A stretch of 64,000 bases of DNA. Origin: Eunapius fragilis (Eukaryota > Porifera > Demospongiae > Spongillida > Spongillidae). This document shows, one piece after another, positions 23,801 to 60,410 of this stretch; the first letter of the stretch is position 1, and each line of letters opens with the position of its first letter. The stretch covers positions 8,172,262 through 8,236,261 of the forward strand of contig OY811978.1 in assembly GCA_963681505.1 (NCBI GenBank). The letters are read 5' to 3'. Under the pieces are notes generated by a model. The model did no database searches and had not been told where the DNA came from. It saw only the letters and a list, made by a program, of their open reading frames with translations. The translations under genes and the position numbers were made by a program.

Positions 23801-24607
23801 ATATCGTTCTACTGAAGTGCAGCAGTATTTGTATGGAGATGTCTCTCATAGTGACAAGCCAATTTACAAACAAGGAACTTTGAGGAAGGTAAAAATTTGA
23901 TGACTTGTAAAAATAATAATAACATTTTTATTGGGCCTTGTGTTAGCTTTCACATGAGAAATCAAAGCTGAGTACTGTACCACTAAGCTTTGAGGATAAA
24001 GGAATGGTGTCACTTGATGAGCTTGGGGGGCAATTTACAGTGCTCTTTCCACAAGGTATATTTGGTTTGAACACATCTGGTGGGGGATAATGTCTTTCCT
24101 CAGGTATCGATGGACACACACCTGTTCTATCTGGGAAGGCGATTGTGGAATCACAAGGACACCTCATTCATGTGGGTGATTATGTCGAGTACAAATCTCA
24201 AAATGGTTGTCTTGTAAGTTGCAGTTATATATTTTTAAAACAGATTCTTTATATTTGTTTAATTACAGAACGAAATTGGTGCTATGGTTGGTTGTTTTGA
24301 AACAGAGATGGCTACTCTTTGTGTTATTCGTCATATGGAACCTATGGAGACGCCTTTGGGAGGACCTATGTTGAACCATTACGAATGTCCTTTGATGACA
24401 AGAACAAGCATCATTCGTTTTGTTTCGTCCAACCTTGTTCACAGGTCTGTCTCTGTAGTGCATGAATGTGACTCTGGATGTGCAATACAAGCAGAAGCTA
24501 ATGCCACTGCTATTGTGGAGCGAAGAGCTGTGTCTGTTAAGAAAACTTCTTTTCTGCACAACTGGAACAATGATTTGTACTGTTATAATATCTTTTGTAT
24601 GCATTGA
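20888..24607 (+). CDS. Plavaka/CACTA-like DDE transposase, 13 exons, one frameshift
   Basis: Exons by splice site and phase: 20888-21173, 21231-21707, 21763-21916, 22005-22187, 22271-22696, 22752-22930, 22989-23271, 23326-23519, 23573-23716, 23777-23888, 23947-24055, 24104-24213 and 24269-24607, giving about 998 residues. An N-terminal C2H2 finger (CDPCGKNF...HLESQVH) is followed by an acidic linker. Then come motifs shared with the large fungal transposase group typified by Plavaka: LIAHSPRP, MYHGLKWR, FCDDTSGNKSKVWNKF, CDNPMGAEICSH, TPVEVLHTLILGPYKYL, HLLLHLPDD and ERCESYNSLIRG. The DD of DDTSGN, the D of CDNP and the E of CESYN are candidate DDE residues (inference). One base is missing near 21363; exon lengths sum to a multiple of three only if it is restored. 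An ATG at 20867 is an alternative start. Confidence 0.72.
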
Positions 24608-24883
24608 TGTCTTTTCCATTATCACTTGTAATAATATGATTTCAACTCAAGTGAAATTGAGCGTATAAGCAACGTATATCGGTTATGCGGCGTACCGTTA
24701 GCTACATGACTATACGCCCATGTGCACGCTCCCGTATTAGGTGCGTGCACGCCACAATTACACCAAGGTAAACACGGTTAAAAAAAAAAGCGCTACCGAT
24801 CGGAAACGTTACGCTCAGTCAATAACGTTACCGTCACGCCACCGTACACGGTGACGTATTTTCATCAAAAATTTGGTTGTGTA

Positions 24884-25411
24884 GCACGCACCCAAGCAGA
24901 CACAAGTCACAGCTTCGATAAATGAACCGGACGCTACCAATTCTACCGCTCCAGTAGACACCCGACCGTCCCATCCCGCCCCGTTTTCAGCCGAGCAGGT
25001 GGCTTGGCTGGCTCTTCATCTCCAGCCTCCCGCACGCGCTCCCAACTCTGGAAACAGGGCAGTATCGTGATCAGAGAGGATCTTCTCTCAGTCACAGCAG
25101 CGCACGGAACAGGGGACGCAGTCTTCCGTCACTACGAGTGAGTCACCTATTGTGTTACGTAACCCCCCCCCCCTCTCGTTTTTTTTACCCAGGGAGCCGC
25201 GCTCCGTCGCCGCAAGCTGACCGCGGCCCGTGGCCCGCCGGACCAGGGAGCCGCGCTCCGCCAACCCCCCCCCCCCCCACCCCCCCATCCCCGCTCCTGC
25301 TGCAGGGGGCCGCGCTCCATCTCCTTGAGTACCTCGCCGCGCGGTGCTAGCTTCGGGGGCGCTAACCGGACTGGGTATATCGGGTTAGTGACAGCTTCTG
25401 TTTGATATTAT
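24884..25411. other. GC-rich stretch, no gene recognised
   Basis: C-rich runs at 25161-25172 and 25265-25287, and repeated GGGAGCCGCGCTCCGTC-type blocks at about 25192, 25243 and 25305, which recur at 26222. Confidence 0.45.
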
Positions 25412-26186
25412 AGTAGAAGGATAGGAAACACAGCCAATTAACACGACCTAACACCTGCAGTCCGCATAGTTCTCGTACCCATGCCACCATCATGGCTCGA
25501 TGTCAAGTCTTCTTCAACAGTATCGTAGAAAACAGCCATTTAAAAGCCTCGTAGGTAAGAACATGCTTGTATGCGCGCATCATGCACGTAAAGCAACGTT
25601 GATTGTTTTTTTTTTGTAGATTTTATTGCCGTTTTAGACATAGATATTATATTCCCCGTAAGAAGCTTATTATACCAAAACCAAAATGCGTTGCTGTATA
25701 GAATTCATTTTCCAACATGCATATTGCATATGGTCCTGAACAGCCTCAAAATATGCACGCTACACGCCGCAGTTTGACCTCATATCAGGAAGTAGTTTTT
25801 TGACCCTCACACGTACAAAATCAATCTGGCATAGGGGAAAAACACACCATGCTGTGTAGTTTCACGAAAGCTACACGAAAAAACCTTCCAATACGATTTA
25901 AACATATCGGTTTGCATTCAGTACGCCTCACTTCACTTATATAGGTAATTACTACAAACGCGCGTATCTACCGTTGCAGGCATGTGCTACTGATAATATT
26001 TACATCACCGTGATCAGCGTCAGCAGCTCTATCAGAATAATAGCACAAACGTTCTCTATCTCTTCAAACTCTAGTCGTCGTTTTGGGGGAGTAGCGTTTC
26101 ACACTCAATTAACAACTATGCGGACTACGCGCCGTAAAATCTACAGTAGAGTATGGCTCACGTGATTTGTTTCCTATCCTTCTACT
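25412..26186. mobile_element. Possible miniature transposon, 775 bp
   Basis: AGTAGAAGGATAGGAAACA (25412-25430) is the exact inverse complement of 26168-26186, a perfect 19-bp inverted repeat. The interior encodes nothing recognisable and the target duplication is unclear. Both flanks carry the GGGAGCCGCGCTCC family of blocks, so it may have inserted into that repeat. Confidence 0.4.
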
Positions 26187-26199
26187 CTAATATATATCT

Positions 26200-26480
26200 A
26201 TGCTTAGCCTCACTCCACCGGCAGGGGCCGCGCTCCGTCATCTCGAGTCCATTGGCATACAACCTGCCGCACTGCGGCATGCTGGCCGCCACCACTGGGC
26301 ACGCAGCCTGCCGCGCAACGGCTCGCCACCGCTAGGCATGCAACTCGCACATGGCATGCAACCCGCATTTGGCCTGCAACCCGCCGCGTTGCCGCATGAC
26401 GGCTCGCCACCTCGAGGCACGTAGCCGGCCGCGTCGCAGCATGTCGACCCACTCGGCCGTGCGTCAGGTTGGGCGGCCTC
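26200..26480. repeat. GC-rich degenerate tandem region
   Basis: Imperfect repeats of GGCATGCAACCCGC and ACGGCTCGCCACC. Open frames on both strands here are alanine/arginine-rich shadows. Confidence 0.5.
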
Positions 26481-26953
26481 ACAGCAGAGTCGCGCTCGAT
26501 TAATAGCGCACATATTTTGTCATTAAAATATCAGCCCACCTCCACAGCCCTATGCGGCCATACAATTTGTGGACAAAAGGCATACATCTTGAAAAAGTGG
26601 CGTCATGCCTTAGCAACCGCCCTTGACAACCGACACCCTTACACTACATGTTAACATGTTTGCACCTGTCGCCATTTAAAAGCCAATGAATTAAGTACCT
26701 TTGTAGCCAAAGTCACCACAATTTCCTACAAGCGGCCATTTTTGGATGAACGGATCGACTTAAACGTATTTTTTGGACCCCGTAGACAAATTCTGCTCCC
26801 CAGTTGGAAGTACAGAACAAAAGGAGACAGAAGGTACTTACAACGTATAGTGTGGAACTGTAGCCATACTTTTTCTTCACGATGGTATACGCGTGTGAAG
26901 TATATACTGTGGTTTGAGCTGCCGTGTTCGCTAGTACTAGTACAATAACTTAT

Positions 26954-27283
26954 CTATATGAAAGTACGAAAAGGGATAAAATGCTTATACTGACTACCTA
27001 CGATTTTGCTCATTTGTTTGGCGGTGGAATTGATTCCACAATCCAAGGTGGAATTGATAGGCTGTGCTTTTGAACAATAGAGGAGCCTGTCGACCTTGTT
27101 GTGGATACATTGATAAGTTCTCTGATGAGTGTTAAATCGGGCATGGATAGACTCTGCCCCCTGTTTGCCTAGTAGACCAAACCCTGCACCCGTCCGCCTT
27201 GCCCAAGGGACAGTGTGATCTTTTATTACAGTAGCGGCTCGCAAAGTAGCAGCTCGCACATTGCGAAAATATGCCCTATTCAT
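26954..27283 (-). pseudogene. Transposon-derived protein, C-terminal fragment
   Basis: The minus strand reads GAGFGLLGKQGAESIHARFN followed by THQRTYQCIHNKVDRLLYC. The G-x-QG-ESIH-x-x-FN block followed by Y...I.N.VDRL is a C-terminal signature I associate with a multicopy, transposon-like protein family of sponges and cnidarians whose N-terminus carries a CRVCG zinc module. The frame then degenerates. No flanking exons seen. Confidence 0.5.
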
Positions 27284-28200
27284 TGTGATGTTAGGTCTTT
27301 GCGTGACCCAATCGATCGCTGCAACCCACCGCTAATGAGTTCACGCGGCCCAGGAATCAGGGGAGAGACCACACCTAAATTTTTATGATGGTGTTCAGCA
27401 CTCCTCCCTCCTCCCAATTTACACCTTTATGGTATTGAATTACAAAGATGGGGGGAAATGCCCCCCTCCTACAAAAGTGTGGGGACAATTGTCCCCATGA
27501 CCCTTGTGCTTCCTACGCCTCTGGTTCAAATGTGTCACCCCCCAGACTAGGGCATATTGCATGAGGGGAGGGTGTGAGGATGGTGAATAATACCACTGAC
27601 AAGTATGATGTTCTAATGTTCAATCTATCTCTCATACATGAACAAAAACTCATGAAACAAGTAAAAAACAACAATTTATATGAGAAGTAAAGACAATGGT
27701 GGTGTAAAAAGCAAGGAAACCAAGGTTTTTGACGGAAATGGGACCAGCAAAATGAAATAGGCCTACACCTTAGCTGATCATGCACTATTCTGTAGAATAG
27801 GGGGGTTTGATGTGGCACTTTGGTGCCACATCAAACCACCCCCCCCCCCCCCCCCCCTATTCTATGAAATAGTTACATCCTGCCTCACAGACGCACCCAT
27901 TAATTTGACTCTGAAGAGCAGAGGGGAAACATGTTACAGTGTTAGAGGGACTCTGATGAGGGGAAACATGTTAGAGGGACTTGGATGAGGGGAAACATGT
28001 TAGAGTGTTAGAGGGACTCTTGATGACATAACACTGTTACAGAAGCCATAGAAGTTCACTTCTGTTTTTGCAATTAACACATCACAGTATTTGATATCAG
28101 GTTGGGGTTTGGTTTTGTAAATTCAATGCTGACAATGTTCATTTGTTGCACAGTGTAGGATGACAGCAATCAAATATCATGTAGAAATAATTACTGACAT
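27284..28200. other. Repeat-rich spacer
   Basis: Contains a hairpin at 27793-27864 (TAGAATAGGGG...TTTGATGTGGCAC with a 4-base loop and a poly-C arm) and a short tandem of GAGGGGAAACATGTTAGAG at about 27920-28020. No exon recognised. Confidence 0.55.
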
Positions 28201-28224
28201 AAATGTAACACAGTTGCCCAGTAG

Positions 28225-28492
28225 AGATTGCATTGCCTAACCAGTGAATAGTTAGGCACATGCACGTACTAACTATTCACTGGTTAGGCACATGCAGGCA
28301 CTAACTATTCACTGGTTAGGCACATGCACGTACTAACTATTCACTGGTTATACACATTTGGTTAGACACATGCACGTACTAACTATTCACTGGTTAGGCA
28401 CATGCAGGTACTAACTATTCACTGGTTAGACACATGCAGGTACTAACTATTCACTGGTTAGACACAGGTACTAACTATTCACTGGTTAGGCC
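28225..28492. repeat. Minisatellite, about 32-bp unit
   Basis: About eight to nine copies of a unit containing ACTAACTATTCACTGGTTAG then GCACATGCACGT, with length variants. Confidence 0.9.
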
Positions 28493-28969
28493 CTCTAACA
28501 CGGTGGTCCAGATGCGGACATTAAGTTGTATAATTAGAACGTATAGTTCTATTGCGGTATACGTAATCGTACATTCATATAAAAACGGCTGTCTTTCCAT
28601 GCTTATAGTTCTTTTGCACAACGACCAAATGCCAAAATAATTATATGTGAATTATATGAACCTATTCACAAAGTAGTGCGATCATAAACTAATTCAAATC
28701 CGCATAAAAAAGTACCCTCTTGATAAATCAGAAGTCCCGCGCATTGGTGTACTGTAAAGACAGCCAGTTTGGTGACTTACTTGGAGAGGCCTTTTGCTTC
28801 CAATCCGCCAGAGGGTTCGAGCTGTCTTTATTAGCATACATTCAGTGGTCCAGGTACAGTCTCTTAAGCATGTTTCTTTTTGTGGCCATTGCTTTCTTGA
28901 CCTCTCTTTTATGCCATCAAACCACACGAACCACTTGAACGGTGTGCCCACACAAATCAAGGATGCAAG

Positions 28970-29240
28970 GTGCATGACCTGTTATGCGATCCGAGCAGTC
29001 ATTGCAGAGTTTGTGGTTTCAAGATAAAGAAAGCAAAGGGAATAGTGAAGGCTAAACGTGTATTTGACTGCGCTCCACATGCAGTCGATTTGCAAAGGGC
29101 CTTTGGCATTGATATCACCAACGACCTGCAAATGACCCAAATACTTTCTGTAGGCCATGTTACCAATCAATGGAACGGGCTGTCAAGATGCATGGTAAAG
29201 GTTTATGACTGGTCTAAGCATGCTGCCAACAATTGCAAGG
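28970..29240 (+). pseudogene. CRVCG zinc-module protein, N-terminal relic
   Basis: Plus frame: HCRVCGFKIKKAKG, FDCAPHAVDLQRAFGID, ITNDLQMT; then after a +1 shift near 29142 the matching second half PNTFCRPCYQSMERAVKM. Together they make a C-x2-C ... C ... H ... FGI ... FC-x2-C knuckle, a putative zinc-binding domain of the family whose C-terminus may be represented at 26954-27283. The frameshift marks it as decayed. The related exon at 17040-17340 is open. Confidence 0.55.
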
Positions 29241-30470
29241 TAAACATTGTAACCCCATCACCAGCCAAACACTTTACACATGCATATATATATATATGGG
29301 TCAGTTTCCGAGAAAATGAGCCTTCGCTATATATATTTAAAGTTATAAAAATGACTCGCGTTTGAATCGCTATAACTTCGGAACGGTAAACGCTACTGAC
29401 TTCCTATTTTCAACACTTCATACTACATCATTTCTCTCTGGTAAAATCGATTATGGACTCTTGCATTAGCTTCGTGCCAGTGTTACAACGTCCGATACCC
29501 CTTGGGGTTCAAATCCGCCATATCTTTCTGCAGGAAAATTCAATTCACTCCTAGTTTGGTTTGTACGTAGAGGGATCCTGTACCTATTGATTTGTTCTGT
29601 TCGTTATTTTTTTCTTTATCCGTTACGGGGATACAACTGTGCAAAGTAATTGCATATTTCCCGGTCGTTTTGCGCCATTTATCTATTACGACTGGCATCG
29701 AGGACATGAATATGCAATTACTTCCTGTTAAATAACTATGTCTCCGCCCCTCTATACACTATACAACAAGTACGCGGCGTTTTCGCTTCTTGCAAACGTC
29801 TGGTTCTGTTCCCCTTCTTGGCTTCTTCAACATAGCGAGCTGAAGCTAAAGATTCGTAATACGTGGGTTCATGCGCAACACGGTACGTACTCTGTAGCGC
29901 ATGCACGTAGAAATCGAGCGTGTTGGCTCGGTAAAACTGCTTCACTGTATGCGTGCACAACGCTGCAGAGCATGAAAGTTCTGTCAGAATGCTCCCTCAT
30001 GCTTAGTTTCCAATTGGTGATGTGCTTGGCATAGTTGATTTTTTGCCCAAAAGGGGTCAGGCGACTGTGGGTTTGCTGTCCCCCTACCCTGAGTGTGACT
30101 GGAACCAAGGTTACCATTGTAAGGTGGTTAGGCCAGGGTCGAAGCCAAAAGGGTGCTACCTGCCATTGATGTATAAACAATAACACCTGTAGCAATACAT
30201 TTATACGTACAGCCATGGTAAGCAACGCAGCTGGCATTTAGCTGGAGTGATTGCAGCCCACCCCTACCATCCTTTGTATATACATGTGTGACCTGCAACC
30301 ATGTCAATATTTTGGGGACAGTGTGTTAGATGTAGTATGACCAAAAGTGAGGGAATTAGTTAAACGGAGACAAGGCTTTCCCAGACATTTAGGCTCAGGG
30401 TAGAATGAAAGTGAGTTTTCCCAGAAGATACTCCAGGCTAGAATTTAGCTGGGAATTTAGTGTTGCCATG
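29241..30470. other. Spacer without recognised genes
   Basis: Contains a short TA run (29285-29300) and a stem (GTAATTGCATATT ... AATATGCAATTAC) at 29648-29727. Open frames on both strands at 29736-30237 show nothing I recognise. Confidence 0.4.
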
Positions 30471-30477
30471 TGCACTT

Positions 30478-30489
30478 ATACACACACAT

Positions 30490-30568
<79 letters not shown>

Positions 30569-30592
30569 CATACATGTGCACACACACACCAT
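30478..30592. repeat. (CA)n microsatellite
   Basis: About 110 bases of near-pure CA. Confidence 0.98.
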
Positions 30593-30599
30593 GGGCAGT

Positions 30600-33586
30600 C
30601 AGTCATTCACGCATCAACATCAATGCTTTGCTATTGCAATTTATTTTATTTCCTAATTGTTGACCCACAAACATTAAACTGTTTTTAGCTGTCATCCTAT
30701 TCATCACATGCTTCTCTTTTGTATTTCTATTTGAGCCGTACCTTTTTCTAAATTGTCTTGTGTATCAATGTGCACGTTTATGCATGCACACACATACACA
30801 CCACACACAAGCACTAGCATACACTTGCAACTGCAGTCACATGTTTATTGTTTGTGTAAATTTGTGTTTCCTTGCTCTGGCAATTACCAACAGGCCTTCT
30901 TGTTGCCTTTTGCACTTTTAAACATACATGTATGCATGCACATGCACGAACAAACAAACAAACAAACAAACAAACAAACAAACACACTCACACAAACAAA
31001 CAAACACACACATACACAAGTGCAAACCACCCACTCTCCATTCTGCTTGGTACACTCACACTTGTACCTCCACCATTAGAGCCTGTTGGTCCTTAATTCA
31101 CCTCATATGCAATTTTGATTTTTTTTCTGCTCCTGTTTGGCTTCCACTGATGTACCCATGGCCTCCACTAGATGCTCGTGTCCCATCACCTACACTAGAT
31201 GCTCATGTCCCATGATTCTAAGTACTAACTTGTCAGGTTGAGTAGCGCCAGCAGCTAGGTAGGTGCACAACCATGCACCATCATCACCCTTAGCCGTTGA
31301 GGTTTTCAATATACAAGACATGTACATGTATCCAGGCTAAGAAGAATCTCCGATGCTATGGAGAGATAGTTTCTGAGCTGGCTTTCTGTGATTCCATTAA
31401 TTGCCCTTCACCTCAATGACCCATCCATGTCTGTGTGGACTAATCTCATGCCATAGGTTGACTACCCCCACCATCATGATAAGACCACAATGGGCTCAGT
31501 GATTTCCATCACTTAAGCTCACCTCAGTGTATTGCTAGAAGCTTTGGTAAGGCTCATGGCTCTAGACCTGTCCACCACCTATCCAAACCCCTAAGACTAT
31601 ACACAGCATGGCTGCCCAGGCCACAAAGATTGAAAATATGCCTGTTTTATGACACCAATTATTATGATCTGGGGTGAGTGTTTCCACTTGTTGCTGAGTT
31701 CTATGGACAGAGGCATCAGCTATAGACTGGCCTCTGCTTCACCTCCTTACACGTAGCTAATGGAATTTCCAGATGTCATTTAGAGATTGATTGTGTGTGT
31801 GCATGTGTGTGTGTGCCCATGTGTGTGTTTGTATGTGTTGTGTGTGTTTGTATGTGTTGTGTGTGTATGTGTGTGTGTGTGTGTGTGTATGTGTGTGAGC
31901 CTGTGTGATATGTGTATTCTGTATTCTGGAAAGGGCTTACATGTATGGGTTGGAAGCCTTGCATGTCTGGCAGTGAATATCATTGCTACCCTATCACTAC
32001 TGATAGTGGCTGGACTGGGCCTCTGTAAAGTTTGTATTGGATTGAGTGGTAATAGTATTCACATCCAACTGCTCCCATGTACCCATGAGTTCTAGCAATA
32101 CACACACACACACACACACACACTCATGCACATACACACACAAAGCACATACATGCATACATACAAATGTATAAAAGAGATGGAGTAAATGGAATTTAGA
32201 TTTCTGAGGCAGCTTATAGCTGATGCCTCTGTACCTTAGCAACAAGTGGAAAATTGGTGTCATTGAACAGGTTCATGTTTGGCATGCCAGCCTTGCTGTA
32301 GGGTCATGGCATGAGTGTGTGTATGTGTGTGTGTGTGTGTGTGTGTATGTGCGTGTGTGTATGTGTGTGTGTGTGTGTGTGTACATGTATGCGCGTGTGT
32401 ATGTGTGTAATGACTGGCCATCAACAATCAAAAATGCTTAGCTCATCATTATCCTCGAACGGAAACGTTAACTAAACAAGTATCATGGTGGCCCCCATGC
32501 ACTTGATGTGGTTCATATTAAGATGACACTTATTACATGGTACCAACCCTATACTTACTAGAATAATTCCCAATATATGAAATGACACTACAACTACAAA
32601 TTCTTTACACAAAATGAATTCATAGCATGTCATGTACTGTGAGTCAATCTGAAGTGTAGTTGATTTGCAGAGATATATCTTATAGATCTCGCCTTGCAGC
32701 ATAAGATGGATTAGGTGTTGTAATGAGATCTGTGTAGGAGTGTAATAATTTACAGTTACAGATTTATACTGTTCATATTGTAATAAGATGGATAAAATAT
32801 TCCATCTTACTTTTGAAATATTAAAATATAGAACAGATATTACAATTATGATAACCTCAACCTTTACCAATGATCATGCTGACCTGAAAAGATTGCATCA
32901 AAACCTTTCCACTCAATCTTTCTTCTTTAGAATACTTACTACACGTAGTGCATCAACGCCATTGTTGCATGATTATAAACATTTTACTCTCAAATATACT
33001 TAAATCTCAAACTTCATGTATTGAGGTGTAGTAATTTATTTCAGTTGCAGGCAATGCGTTGCTGACTACATGTAGCTATAACACTACATTGATTAGTGAT
33101 GTCATGAGTGCAGCCATCCCAAGGACATGCTGTACAAAAACACGAAATTATTGGGGTAATGGCACAGGTATTAATGTGCATACTTCATTCATTATGTTCA
33201 CTGAAACTATTCTGTTCCCAAAATGCATAAAAATTTCATTGTGGTGGGCTGTTATAACATGTACCTCATAGCCATGTCCACTGAACAACCCTCCATAGTG
33301 AACAACAATTGTGCTCCCTGATAGCAAGGGGAATTTATTCACCAAAAAGTAAGGAAGGCTAACGAAGCCAGCTATTTGGAAGTAGTATGGCCATGTGAAA
33401 AAGGGGGCATATACTTGCAGCAAAAATCCAAGGATAAATGATTAAATAAACCTTGCAGCTGGGTGGTTGGAAATATATCAATATGAGATTTACGGCAATT
33501 CATGCAGCTTTGTAGTTACATTCCTTTGTGATAATAGTACAGCTATGATAAGAATAAGTATAGGTGGCTTGAGCTATTATCATGGA

Positions 33587-33675
<89 letters not shown>

Positions 33676-33920
33676 CACCACAGGGGGTAAGACCAACCAT
33701 ATATACCAACCATCTCTGTCATCCATCCAACTGTCCACTCAACAAATGCTACACTAACATTTTTCAGTCCATCACTATAAACTACATCTATTTCAGATTG
33801 AATTTAACTCCAGAGCCATTTAGTCTAGAGTAGTTGTATTTAACTTTAATATTAATGTACTTAATTATAGCTATAAACTTATCATCAAAATTAATATTGG
33901 CAATAAAGCTATTGTCAGGC
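30600..33920. other. Microsatellite-rich stretch, no genes recognised
   Basis: Holds (CAAA)n at 30950-31005, GT-rich repeats at 31790-31900, (CA)n at 32100-32122, GT-rich repeats at 32318-32408 and a pure (GA)n at 33587-33672. This is downstream of the last GRAMD1 exon I could support. A short final exon could be hidden here (a candidate acceptor exists near 33829), but I cannot support one. Confidence 0.6.
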
Positions 33921-33922
33921 AC

Positions 33923-55042
<21,120 letters not shown>

Positions 55043-55130
55043 TTTCGATCACGTGATAAAGTATTTTTTAAAATTGTTAATTGTTTGCTTTTATAATTCT
55101 ATTTATGCGCAATAACCTTTCTGGTATTAA
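55043..55130. promoter_or_regulatory. Bidirectional promoter region GRAMD1/TM2D3
   Basis: Only 88 bases separate the start codons of GRAMD1 (minus, 55042) and TM2D3 (plus, 55131). The interval is AT-rich, with no clear TATA box placed for either gene. Both 5' UTRs and the shared promoter must be in or around this interval, unless upstream non-coding exons exist. Confidence 0.6.
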
Positions 55131-58379
<3,249 letters not shown>

Positions 58380-59155
58380 GCGTGTCTGATGTGTTGAGTA
58401 GTGTTTCAGGAAGCAGTTATGTTTTGTGTACATTGTGTGTATGTGTGTGTTTATTTTTATTGCATTATGTATCATTGATGTCAGTTGAGCGCCAGTTTCT
58501 CAGTTTCTAAATTGGATTGCAATGTATTGAAGTTGTGGAATTATCTATGACTGACCAAGCTGCAAGTCACCCTGGTGATCCTCCTCCTCCCTCCTCCCCA
58601 AACTAGTTTCTGGCTGGAAACCTGACTAGACAACACCCAATATAGAGGCTGTACAGAGACAATTCTCCTCTGACCTCAAGATTACGTCTCACTGTAATGT
58701 TGTTTCTTTGGTGAGATTAGCTAAGCTCATCAGTTTTACTACCACTCAAATCAACCCCAACTTCTCAGCCATGCATTTAAAACTTTAAAGTGTACATATG
58801 CATCCTCACCCCAGTGCAGTTTGAAATGATTGATGATATTTTTATTATTATTATTATAACTGATACATCATCACCACATGCATCTGCCAGGTTAACATTT
58901 GTACCATCACTGAGATGGTTTAGGTCTTCACCTGTACAACCAAATCTGCTATCAGTGGTGGTTGGGTATTAGCCACACGGCATCTCCGGTCCTGAGGTAA
59001 TTCTCTAGTTTATCCTCTTTGTCCTGACAAAGCATTGGACAAATCAGGTCATCACTGTATACAACCTGCAAGTTTGGAGGGGATGAAACAAACAGGCAAA
59101 ACTTGCTCCAAAATGCATTGTTCAATGCATTTCTCCATCCATCCTTATCAGCTCA
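58380..59155. other. Downstream of TM2D3, nothing recognised
   Basis: Probable 3' UTR and spacer; a short ATT repeat at 58838-58857. Confidence 0.4.
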
Positions 59156-59575
59156 CCTTGAGGTTAGATGTGGCTGGGGGGCTGCAGCTGATATCTTTGT
59201 CTCCAACTGGCCTCTGCAGCATTTGACATCAGAGTGACATCATATCCCCGCTTAATTCGTACATTTGTTGTTGAAGCGGGTATGTCATCTGGTATCTGGT
59301 ATGGCTCCAAGAGCCGCAGAGAAGAGGAAACACTCTGAAAATGATGCCAAGTTCAAAGAGCTAGGCTGGCAGTGCATTCCCATAGTGGTGGAAACTTATG
59401 GTGCATGCATGAGGATCTGAAGCCATTGGGGGTGTTACCCTCTAGGATGAATGAATCAAAATCAAAAGCCCTATGGTTGTCTCAGCTTGATTTTGGTACG
59501 CGCCAATGCCTATTGTACCTGCCATCATCGGCCTTTAATGTTGTACTTGTAGAGTTATTGTATTAGTGATGTTTA
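59156..59575 (+). pseudogene. Non-LTR retrotransposon endonuclease relic (copy 1)
   Basis: Plus-strand pieces in shifting frames: ADIFVSNWPL (compare RPADVLVEGW in the copy at 61023), then AEKRKHSENDAKFKELGWQC and IPIVVETYGACM, and a worn RLNLVLVRANA-like end. A (TTTTA)n tail follows at 59640-59675. Opposite orientation to the other four copies. Confidence 0.6.
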
Positions 59576-60122
59576 ATATTAGATAATGTTGTAAGTAATT
59601 AATATGCATAGGGAATGCATGGATACACGAACATGTACATTATTTTTATTTTATTTTATTTTATTTTATTTTTTTATTATGTAAACCGATAATTATTACA
59701 TAATCATGCACCCACAAATAAAGTCAAGTCACAAGGGTAGGAACTCCTTTGCCAAGATGGCTCTGGCAATATTATTATTATTTTATTATTATTCATTTTT
59801 TTAAGTATTATTATTTTTTATCAAGATATACAGTATGCACAAAACAAAATCTACCCACAGCATCAACATGCACAGTTTACAGGGAGCGGGATAGGATGGC
59901 TCGAGAGTTTGCTCTCACAAGGGCTAAACTTAGTCTATTATTATTATTATTATTTTTATTTTTATTTTATTTTAAACTAACTCATTTGTTAACACTTCAT
60001 TTTTAATGCAAGTTTTTATTATTAAAGATTATTGATATACTCCATATACAGCATTTACAGTTTTAAGTTACACAATGTTACTAAACAAAAAACAATACAC
60101 TGGAACGGAGAAGGTGAGGAGA

Positions 60123-60410
60123 CTAACATCCAGTTGCCATTGAACGGGACAGCAGAGCTCTGGCATTCGCTCTAACTAGGACCAGGTTTAACCTGCCATA
60201 GAGAGCCGAAGTGGCCTGGGACTTGCAACAATTTAATCTAATTGCCAGGCGCGCTGCAAGTCGAGAAAGGTTTGTCTGTGCTTCAGGACCCCAACATCCA
60301 TATACCTCAACTGCCAAAGGTACACACACCCACCCAAGCTCTGAGCACTTGGTGTCATTGCTGGCATGTTTTCTGTTCTCAGCCATCTGAGCAGTTGACC
60401 CACTTGTCAC
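60123..60410 (-). pseudogene. Non-LTR retrotransposon C-terminus (copy 2)
   Basis: Reads ENRKHASNDTKCSELGWVCV, PLAVEVYGCWGPEAQ, and LYGRLNLVLVRANARALLSR, then a stop. 5' truncated at about 60410, though a rearranged piece at 60490-60600 (PLRQRFVALRIAKDS) may belong to it. Poly-(TTA) follows on the 3' side. Confidence 0.7.

Larger units (their letters stand above)
19036..24881. mobile_element. CACTA/Plavaka-like DNA transposon with two genes, 5.85 kb
   Basis: The left end CACAACCAAA (19036) and right end TTTGGTTGTG (to 24881) are inverse complements, with TA on each outer side. Inside the left end, CGTTACG/CGTAACG cores recur at about 19054, 19085, 19109, 19136, 19210 and 19238; inside the right end they recur near 24806 and 24823 with related TACCGT motifs. 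Between the ends sit two divergent spliced genes: a transposase on plus and an unknown partner on minus. Ends of the CAC...GTG form, subterminal repeats and a 2-bp duplication are features of the CACTA/CMC superfamily. Every intron but one candidate is short (roughly 45-90 bp) with standard splice sites. Confidence 0.75.

Noticed and set aside
33148-33423. Minus-strand frame as a last GRAMD1 exon
   Set aside because: Sequence (FTWPYYFQIAGFVSLPYFLV) does not resemble the GRAMD1 C-terminus and no phase-matched acceptor was found.
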